A stretch of DNA of 64,000 nucleotides from Bifidobacterium canis. GTDB lineage: Bacteria; Actinomycetota; Actinomycetes; Actinomycetales; Bifidobacteriaceae. Both the position numbers and the translations under genes were made by a program. The stretch covers positions 310,001 through 374,000 of the forward strand of contig NZ_WNLP01000001.1 in the NCBI RefSeq assembly GCF_009727065.1. The letters are read 5' to 3'. Below, piece after piece: positions 56,587-64,000 of this stretch. The notes under the pieces were generated by a model, which made no database searches, was not told the origin of the DNA, and saw only the letters and a program-made list of their open reading frames with translations. Each line of letters opens with the position of its first letter. Position 1 is the first letter of the stretch.

Positions 56587-57344
56587 ATGTCTAGTGAAGA
56601 ACAAGAGAATACTACGACGGAACCGGTGGTAGATAACGCCGCCGATGCCATCGCAGCCGGCAATGAAGCCGTAGAGAACAAGGAAGCCAAGCGTAAGCCC
56701 ACCGTCGTCGTCGCCGAAGATGAATCGGTGAACCGTATGGATCTTGTGGCAATGCTTGAAGACAATGGCTATGAGGTCGTGGGCGAGGCCGCCAACGGTG
56801 AAGAGGCCATTGAACTGACCCGTGAGAAGCGCCCGGACGTGGTGTGCATGGATGTGAAAATGCCTCATATGGATGGCATCACGGCCGCAGGCGTCATCTG
56901 CGATGAGAATCTCGCGCCAGTGGTCATGCTGACCGCTTTCTCGCAAGCCGATCTCGTCAAAGAGGCCATCGGAGCGGGCGCGATGGCATATGTGACCAAG
57001 CCATATGAGGAGTCGAAGCTGCTGCCTGCTTTGGCAGTCGCCATGGGACGCTTCGCAGAAATCAATGATTTGCTCGACAGCGTTGAGCACAACGAGAGCG
57101 AATTGCGTTCAACTCAGGAACAGCTCAAAGACACGGCTGAGGAACTTCGCAAGACGAAGGAGACCCTTGAAGAGCGCAAGCTCATCGATCGAGCCAAGGG
57201 TCTGCTGATGGACAAGGCGAACTTCTCGGAATCCGGAGCGTTCCGCTGGATTCAAAAACATCGATGGACCAGCGCATCCCCAAGAAGCGTTTGGCGCAGG
57301 CCATCATCGAGAAATACAGCGATACGCCAAGCGACGCTGAATAA
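56587..57344 (+). CDS. pdtaR: Response regulator with ANTAR RNA-binding domain, PdtaR-like (frameshift as read)
   Basis: A phosphorylation-dependent antiterminator, probable partner of the kinase at 24581. An acidic ~40-residue N-terminal tail precedes the receiver domain with VVVAEDESVNRMDLVAML, the phosphoacceptor in DVVCMDVKMPHMDGI and the Lys in YVTKPYEESKL. A coiled coil (about residues 150-185) links to the ANTAR helices LIDRAKGLLMDKANFSESGA and KKRLAQAIIEKYSD, which in this family bind paired RNA hairpins in leaders. The frame breaks at the A5 run 57254-57258: A6 restores WIQKTSMDQRIPKKRLAQ and a stop at 57344. The start is ATG 56587 or ATG 56572; both have plausible ribosome sites. 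Confidence 0.9.
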
Positions 57345-57353
57345 TCTTTGGAT

Positions 57354-57396
57354 CGCGTGGTCTGCGAACTCTCGCAGGCCACGCGCCTTTGTTTTA
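57354..57396 (+). terminator. Hairpin terminator after pdtaR
   Basis: A 13-bp stem (GCGTGGTCTGCGA with its complement, one T-G pair) has a 4-base loop and is followed by CCTTTGTTTT, 10 bases past the stop. Confidence 0.85.
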
Positions 57397-57434
57397 AGAC
57401 ACTGTTAGCTTACGTTTTGTGAAATAGGTGAGAC

Positions 57435-60307
57435 ATGGAATCCGAACAGTCAGATGCCAAAGGCACACTTCTCGTCGTCGACGGTCATTCTCTTGCCTTC
57501 AGGGCGTTCTATGCGCTACCTGCCGAGAATTTCACCGCAGCGGATGGGCAGGCAACGAACGCCGTCTACGGGTTCTTCACGATGCTCGCGCAAGTGATCT
57601 CCACGGAGAAACCGAATCTGCTGGGAGTCGCATTCGATGTCAAAGGCGGCACCTTCAGAAACGAGATGCTCAAGCAATACAAAGGCACACGTGAGGCTGC
57701 TCCAGAAGAGCTCATCACGCAGATACCGCTGATTCAGGAGATGCTGCAGGCGTTTGGAGTCACCTATGTGACGAAGCAGGGGTATGAGGGCGACGATGTG
57801 ATCGCTACGCTGGCAACGATGGGGGAAAACGCCGATTATAAAACGTTGGTGCTCTCCGGCGACCGAGACGCCTTCCAACTCATCGACGATGACACCACCG
57901 TGCTGTATCCGGGCTATCATTTCAAAGAGCTCAAGCACATGACTCCTGAAGCCGTTGAAGAGAAATACCATGTCACGCCGCAACAGTACCCCGATCTTGC
58001 GGCGCTGAGAGGTGAAACCGCCGACAACATTCCCGGTGTGCCCGGCGTCGGTGATGGCTATGCGGCGAAGTGGATCAACGAATACGGCGGCTTGGAAGGC
58101 ATCATCGAGAACGCCGACAGCATCAAAGGCAAAAGGGCGAAGCGCTTCGCAAGAATATCGAACAGGTCAAACTCAACCGCAGAGTCAATGCCTTGGTGCG
58201 CGACGTGGACCTTGACGTCAATGTGCAGGACCTCGCATTTGGCACAGTGAACGCCGATGCCGCCGAAGCCATGTTCAAACAGCTCAATTTCGGAGCACGA
58301 ATACGAAAAAAGTTGCTCAACGTGTTCAATTCGGGAACCTCGGCAACGAACAATGGCTCCAAGCCGACTGGATCAGTCACATCGCAGGTGCAAACAGATG
58401 CTGAGGAACATGAAGAGACCAAGGTTGAGATGCCCGAGCCGGTAATCGACACCGTGACCGATGCAGCAGCATTGGAGGCGTGGGCACAGCAGCACTGCCC
58501 GATACCCGACCCACAGTCGGCCGACACATCCACCGATGTCGTGGCCGAATTCGATGCAAGCTCGCAACACCAGCAATGCGTCGATGCCGTGGATGCCTCA
58601 TGGAGCATGTATGCAACCGGAAGCTCCAAACCAGGCAGGGCTTCCATCACGAGCCTGACATTGCTCGCCGATGGGCACGCAGTTGTGCTTGACCCGCATG
58701 ACGAGCGGTTCCATTCCGCTCTGCAGCACATATTCGAGGCACACGCATCCACGTTGAGCGTGCACGGCTACAAAGAGATCCTGCACATGCTGGCCGCCGC
58801 GAATCTCGATCTGCCGATGGTGCTGTTCGACACGAATCTCGCAGGCTATCTGATCGACCCGGATTTCCAAGGAGGAACCCTGCAGGATTGCGCCCAGCAC
58901 TTCCTGCAGCTCGACGTCGATGAAAGCCCCGAACCCGAACAGGGCGAGCTTGATCTCGACGTTGACAACGAGCACGACGCAAGTCGAAACAATGTGAAGA
59001 ACGCTGCTACAGTCGCTCTGTTGGCGAGAACGTTGGCCCGCCCGCTCGAGCAGCGCTGCCAGTATTCGCTGTTGCGCAGCATCGAACTGCCGACATCGCA
59101 GGTGCTGTTCCATATGGAGAACACGGGGGCGAGCGTCGATCGTGAGCGTCTCGACCAGCTGCTCGACATGTTCACCGAAGAATCGGCACGCATGGAACAG
59201 ATATGCTTCGAAGCCGCGGGGCATGAGCTCAACCTGCAAAGCCCGAAGCAATTGGGTAGCGTGCTGTTCGACGAAATGGGACTCAAGCCTACGAAGAAAA
59301 CGAAAAAGGGTTCCTACACGACGAATGCGGCGGCATTGACAACGCTGTATGCGACTTCGGAAGAAGGCAGCAAACCGAATATGTTCCTCGGCACACTATT
59401 GCGTCACCGTGAGGTCAACAAACTGCGCCAGATCGTACAGACGCTGATCGATGCGATCAATCCGAAGGATGGGCGAATCCACACGACGTTCATGCAGACC
59501 GTCGCTGCAACGGGACGCTTGAGTTCGGTCGACCCGAACCTGCAGAACATACCGAACCGCAACGCGGAGGGCCGTGACATTCGCTCGGCATTCGTGCCGG
59601 GCGAGCAGTTCAGTGATCTGCTGAGTGCGGATTACTCCCAGGTGGAATTGCGCATCATGGCCGATCTATCGGGGGATGAGGCGCTGATCGAAGCATTCAA
59701 ATCCGGCGCCGATTTCCACCGATATGTGGCGAGCTTGGTGTATGGCATTCCCGTTGACGAGGTTACCGGTGATCAACGCAGTCACGTGAAGGCGATGAGC
59801 TATGGACTCGCATACGGGTTGAGCACCTATGGGTTGTCGCAGCAACTCGGCATCTCCGCGAAGGAAGCGAGTGCATTACGCGCCAAATACTTCCAAACCT
59901 TCGGCAAAGTGCACGACTACTTGGAATCACTGGTTTCGAACGCTCGTCGCACCGGCTACACCGAGACGATGTTCGGCCGACGTCGCTATTTCCCGGCACT
60001 GACATCGACGAATCGCGTCGCACGCGATGCCGCCGAACGTGGCGCTTTGAACGCGCCGATCCAAGGTTCCGCCGCCGACATCATGAAGATCGCGATGATC
60101 CGTGCGGATCGTGCACTGCGTGACGGTGGTTTCACCAGTCGCATCGTGCTGCAGATTCACGATGAACTGGTCGTGGAATTGGCGCCGGGCGAAGAAAAAC
60201 AGGTGACCGAGCTGGTTCAAAACGCGATGGAACATGCGGTGAGCATAGCCGTTCCGTTGAACGTGTCGACGGGCATCGGCGCCGATTGGCAGAAAGCCGC
60301 GCACTGA
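57435..60307 (+). CDS. polA: DNA polymerase I (frameshift as read)
   Basis: Fills gaps and removes RNA primers in replication and excision repair. The N-terminal 5'-nuclease domain (about residues 1-290) shows LLVVDGHSLAFRAFYALP, TKQGYEGDDVIATLA and TADNIPGVPGVGDGYAAKW. The middle 3'-5' exonuclease-like domain (about 330-560) lacks the usual DxE motif and is probably inactive, as in other actinobacterial Pol I. The polymerase domain has LLSADYSQVELRIMADLSGD, RSHVKAMSYGLAYGLSTYG and LQIHDELVVELAPG. The frame breaks at the A4 run 58131-58134: A5 restores SIKGKKGEALRKNIEQVKLN and ~957 residues. As read, nuclease and polymerase would be separate. Confidence 0.95.
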
Positions 60308-60368
60308 GTGTAAAGCTTGACGGTTCGAGGCGACCGTATGGAATATTCGCAACGATCAAGGAGAATAT

Positions 60369-61304
60369 ATGGCTTCGTTGTTTGATGTTGTCAACGTACT
60401 GGAATCGTTGTACCCGCTGCGATACGCGGAGGAATGGGATCACCCGGGGTTAATCGTCGGGGATCTGGAGAATCCTGTTCGACGCGTCGTGTTCGCCGCT
60501 GATCCGACGATGGACGTCGTGGATGACGCCATCGCCAGCGGAGCGGATCTGCTGGTCACGCATCACCCATTGTTCTTCAGGTCGGTTCACGAGGTCTCAG
60601 GTCGAACATTCCGAGGGCAGATCGTCAACAAGCTCGTGAAGAACGATTGTGCGTTGTGGGTTGGGCATACCAATGCAGACGCGGCATATCGCGGTGTTGC
60701 GCAAGCTGCCGCCGACGCTTTCGGACTCGTAGACCAACGTCCGATGCAGCCGATCAACGACCAGACGGCGCAGCATCCGGTCGGGCTCGGGCGCGTCGGC
60801 AGGCTTCAGGAGCCGACATCATTGCTGCTGTTTTCGAAGATGGTGGCTGAAACACTGCCGCAAACCACCTATGGGATTCAGGTGGCAGGTCCGCTTGACA
60901 TGCCAGTGAGCACGGTCGCGGTGCTGCCCGGATCTGGGGACTCGATGTTCGCCGATGCCAATGCGCTCGGAGTCGACGTGTATGTGACCAGTGATCTACG
61001 GCATCATCCGGCAACCGATGAACTACAGGAAGCCTACTATGAGGCGAACATGCGTCGCGAAGGCTTCGCATTGGGCGTCAAGCCGTCGCATGCAGTGAAG
61101 GAAGACGAGTTCATGCACCCGGCACTGATCAACACCCCGCATAGTGCCATCGAAAGCATGTGGTTCACCTACGCGCTTGAAGATGTGCCACAGGCCATTG
61201 AGGAGACCACAGGAGACACTGTGGAAGCACGTTGGAACACGATGAGCACCGATCCATGGGATATGGTCATCTCCGGCAGTGCCAACGAAGGACGTGTGAA
61301 GTGA
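60369..61304 (+). CDS. NIF3-family dinuclear metal-center protein
   Basis: A 311-residue member of the NIF3/YqfO/GTP cyclohydrolase I type 2 family, whose biochemical role is poorly defined. It forms a ring with a two-metal site. Metal ligand motifs are LLVTHHPLFFRSV, WVGHTNADAA and, near the C-terminus, the paired residues in NTPHSAIESMWF. Between the two halves a PII-like insert, common in longer members, is short here. ATG 60369 has AAGGAG upstream. Its TGA overlaps the GTG start of the following NUDIX gene. Confidence 0.9.
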   Translation: MASLFDVVNVLESLYPLRYAEEWDHPGLIVGDLENPVRRVVFAADPTMDVVDDAIASGADLLVTHHPLFFRSVHEVSGRTFRGQIVNKLVKNDCALWVGHTNADAAYRGVAQAAADAFGLVDQRPMQPINDQTAQHPVGLGRVGRLQEPTSLLLFSKMVAETLPQTTYGIQVAGPLDMPVSTVAVLPGSGDSMFADANALGVDVYVTSDLRHHPATDELQEAYYEANMRREGFALGVKPSHAVKEDEFMHPALINTPHSAIESMWFTYALEDVPQAIEETTGDTVEARWNTMSTDPWDMVISGSANEGRVK

Positions 61305-61948
61305 GCGAGCAGGAAGGAAGCGAGCAGCTTTCTCAGCGCCTTGCCGGTAGCTCCGATGGCGTAGATATGGATATACCCGCACAGACGTTGAGCCAAGAGC
61401 TCAAATACCAAGGAGCAATTTTCAAAGTCGAAGACAGGACGATCGCCCTGACACTGAATTCCGGCAAACAAACCGTCATCCACCGTCAAGTGATCGTGCA
61501 CGCACCTTGCGTCGTGATGCTCGTCCACGACTGCGAACACGACACATACCTGATCGAACGGGAATATCGCGCCGGAATCGACAGATTCACCTATGGTCTT
61601 CCGGCAGGATTGATGGACGCCGGAGAAGACCCGCAACGGGCAGCGCTCAGGGAACTTCGCGAAGAGACTGGCGTCGTGGCCGACGATGCCACTAGTCTTC
61701 GTTTTGATGCTGCGGGAGACTATTACTCGTCCGAAGGCATGACCGACGAACTTGCGCATATCTTCGTGATCCACATGCACGGCTGGCATCAGGAGAACAC
61801 TGATTTCGATCCCGACGAACATGTGGAATCCGCATGGGTGGGATGGAATGAACTGCTGGCCTTGCCGATAACCGCGTCAAATTCGATCATCGCCGTTCAA
61901 CATGAGCGAATTCGACGCATGAACAACGTTCTGTCTGAGGCACAATAG
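61301..61948 (+). CDS. NUDIX hydrolase, ADP-ribose pyrophosphatase-like
   Basis: A 215-residue NUDIX enzyme with a canonical box: GLMDAGEDPQRAALRELREE followed by TGV, with all metal-binding Glu residues. IEREYRAGIDRFTYGLPAGL in front of it and YYSSEGMTDELAHIFVI behind are typical of ADP-ribose or nucleoside-diphosphate-sugar pyrophosphatases. I choose GTG 61301 (MSEQEGSEQ), which overlaps the NIF3 stop as GTGA; ATG 61367 is an alternative. It is translationally coupled to NIF3. The window's other NUDIX gene (55831) has a degenerate box by comparison. Confidence 0.9.
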   Translation: MSEQEGSEQLSQRLAGSSDGVDMDIPAQTLSQELKYQGAIFKVEDRTIALTLNSGKQTVIHRQVIVHAPCVVMLVHDCEHDTYLIEREYRAGIDRFTYGLPAGLMDAGEDPQRAALRELREETGVVADDATSLRFDAAGDYYSSEGMTDELAHIFVIHMHGWHQENTDFDPDEHVESAWVGWNELLALPITASNSIIAVQHERIRRMNNVLSEAQ

Positions 61949-62002
61949 CCGCAGAGCACAAAGAACAGTCACCATTTCAATGATTGTGAGATACTGGAAG
62001 AT

Positions 62003-64000
62003 ATGCAAGCACGACCAGGTTCAATGTATCCACTCGGAGCGACCTATGATGGCGCAGGCGTCAACTTCGCACTGTTCTCTCAAGTTGCCGAACGCGTGGA
62101 GTTATGCCTTTTCGACGATCAAGACAACGAAAGCCGCGTGGAGCTGACAGAGCAGAACTCGTATGTGTGGCACACGTATCTGCCGGGCATCCAACCCGGC
62201 CAGCGATATGGCTACCGCATCCACGGCCCGTACAATCCTTCGCAAGGCCAGTGGTGCAACCCCAACAAACTGTTGCTCGACCCCTACGCGAAAGCAATCG
62301 AAGGTAACATCGACGGCGACGAAAGCCTGTATTCGTACTGGTTCAACGATTCAAGCAACCCCAGCAACATGAACGACCTCGATTCGGCGCCGCATATGAT
62401 GAAGGCCGCCGTCATCAACCCGTTCTTCGATTGGGGAAGCGACCGCCACCCATACATCCCATATTCGGATTGCGTGATCTATGAAGCGCATGTGCGTGGC
62501 ATGACCAACCTCAACAAGAACGTGCCACCGGAGATTCGCGGCACCTACGCTGGTTTGGCACATCCAAGCGTCATCGAATACCTGAAGAAGCTTGGTGTCA
62601 ACGCCATCGAACTCATGCCTATCCACCAGTTCATCAACGATCCGTTCCTGCAGGAAAAGGGTTGAATAACTACTGGGGCTACAACACGATCGGATTCTTC
62701 GCACCGCATAACGCCTATGCAAGCCAAGGTCAACGAGGCGAACAGGTCAACGAGTTCCGTGCGATGGTCAAGGAATTCCACCGCAATGGCATCGAAGTGA
62801 TTCTCGATGTGGTCTACAACCACACCGCCGAAGGCAACAACATGGGTCCGACCCTGAGCTTCAAAGGCATCGACAATCAGGCGTATTACCGTCTCGTAGA
62901 CAACGATCCGATGCATTACTTCGACACCACCGGCACCGGCAATTCTTTGCTGATGCGTTCGCCGCACGCATTGCAGCTCATCACGGACTCGTTGCGCTAC
63001 TGGGTGCAGGAGATGCACGTCGACGGCTTCCGCTTCGATTTGGCTGCAACATTGGCCCGCCAGTTCCAAGAGGTCGATAAACTCTCTGCATTCTTCGACA
63101 TCGTGCAGCAGGATCCGGTCATCTCGCGAGTCAAACTCATCGCCGAGCCGTGGGATCTCGGTTCAGGCGGCTATCAGGTCGGTGGCTTCCCCCCGAACTG
63201 GTCGGAATGGAACGGTCACTTCCGCGACTGCGTGCGCGACTTCTGGCGTTCGCAACCGTCCACGTTGCCGGAACTCGCCAGCCGCATCATGGGCAGCTCC
63301 GATCTCTACCAGAAGAACGGACGCAAGCCGGTTGCTTCGGTGAACTTCGTGACCGCGCATGATGGCTTCACGATGAACGATCTGGTCAGCTACAACGAGA
63401 AGCACAACGAGGCGAACGGCGAGGGCAACCGCGACGGCGAAAGCAACAATCGTTCGTGGAACTGCGGCGTGGAAGGCCCTACCACCATTCGCGACGTCAA
63501 CGAATTGCGTCACCGTCAGATGCGCAACATGTTCTCGACATTGCTGCTCAGTCAGGGTATTCCGATGATCTGCGGCGGTGATGAGGTGTGCCGCACGCAG
63601 TTGGGCAACAACAATGCGTACTGCCAAGACAACGAGCTGTCGTGGACTCACTGGGATCTCAAGGAATACCAGCAGGATATGCTGGATTTCGTTTCCAAAC
63701 TCATCCATCTGCGTCTCGACCACCCTGTGCTGCATCGTCGTCGTTTCTTCACAGGCAGGGATTCGAACATGCCTGACGATGCGGTTCCGCAAGTGGAATG
63801 GTTCGACCACAACGGCAACATCATGGATGCGAACGCATGGCAGAACAGCCACGCGTCATCGATCATGGTCTTCCTCAACGGCGGCGACATTCCGGAGACG
63901 GATTGGTACGGCAGTCGAATGGTAGACAACGATTTCATCCTCATCTTCAACGCGCACTATGAGCCGATCATGTTCACGTTGCCGGAGGAGAAATACGGTC
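62003..64000 (+). CDS. glgX: Glycogen debranching enzyme GlgX (frameshift as read; 3' end outside window)
   Basis: An isoamylase-type GH13 enzyme that removes alpha-1,6 branches from glycogen, complementing glgB at 40169. An N-terminal CBM48 domain (MYPLGATYDGAGVNFALFSQ) precedes the barrel. Landmarks are VILDVVYNHTAEGN, VDGFRFDLAATLAR with the nucleophile Asp, LIAEPWDLG with the acid Glu, and NFVTAHDGFTMNDLV with the third Asp. The frame breaks in the AAAAGGGTT stretch 62655-62663; one added base (A5 most likely) restores FLQEKGLNNYWGYNTIGFFA, and from there the frame is open to position 64000. ATG 62003 has GGAAG just upstream. Confidence 0.93.

Noticed and set aside
57435..60307. Programmed frameshifting giving separate nuclease and polymerase forms of Pol I
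   Set aside because: The site is a plain A4 run with no slippery heptamer or downstream structure, and the same defect recurs in a dozen unrelated genes.

Overview
The window reads as ordinary chromosomal sequence from a high-GC actinobacterium, most likely a Bifidobacterium. WhiB, CarD, DUF501, a PdtaS/PdtaR pair with an ANTAR output domain, DUF5719 and a glycogen-centred carbohydrate metabolism (glgB, glgX, eno, pyk) support this. The genus is an inference from gene content; no rRNA is present. I see no insertion sequence, prophage, CRISPR array or toxin-antitoxin locus. Genes are densely packed and no gene-free stretch exceeds about 250 bases.

Layout. 1-3632: a heterodimeric ABC exporter. 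3638-8277: a GH3 (NagZ/LpqI-like) enzyme and a divergent UPF0182 membrane protein. 8416-13164: an acetyltransferase, pth and mfd. 13295-16132: a thiamine-precursor ABC transporter (ThiXYZ type) behind a TPP riboswitch. 16291-19914: eno, ftsB-like, DUF501 and ppx/gppA, an order common in actinobacteria. 19935-24462: tRNA-Leu(TAA), a small membrane protein, sdaA, an FKBP, greA and hlyIII. 24581-36633: the PdtaS-like kinase, whiB, an EccC-like ATPase, two LCP ligases, a large GT2 membrane protein, DUF5719 and a zincin-like protein; from whiB onward this is a cell-envelope block. 36708-43650: a HAD phosphatase, comF, an OmpR-type two-component system, glgB, carD and ispF. 43689-46639: a zinc-type ABC transporter. 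46743-64000: folD, rpsA, a quinone reductase, coaE, uvrB, terC, pyk, tRNA-Leu(CAA), a NUDIX protein, pdtaR, polA, NIF3, a second NUDIX protein and glgX, which runs off the end. The rpsA-coaE-uvrB and pyk-pdtaR-polA groupings resemble the Mycobacterium tuberculosis Rv1617-Rv1633 region.

The most pervasive feature is damage to reading frames. Fifteen positions in fourteen genes are each repaired by adding one base, nearly always to a short homopolymer (A4 to A5, T6 to T7 and so on). They hit mfd, carD, polA, pdtaS (twice), pdtaR, terC, ftsB-like, sdaA, thiY, a zinc-binding protein, a histidine kinase, glgX, the GH3 gene and UPF0182. The uniform sign and the presence of housekeeping genes point to homopolymer under-calling in the sequence rather than real pseudogenes. 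I therefore annotate full gene spans as CDS and mark where the frame breaks. One kinase also carries an in-frame TAA at a normally conserved Gln codon, which is a different kind of lesion.

Regulation visible in the sequence includes the TPP riboswitch, a Zur-like box, LacI-type palindromes before eno and pyk, several genes with a -10 hexamer exactly 6-7 bases before the start codon (probable leaderless mRNAs), an inverted repeat that would bury the terC start codon, and many strong hairpin terminators.
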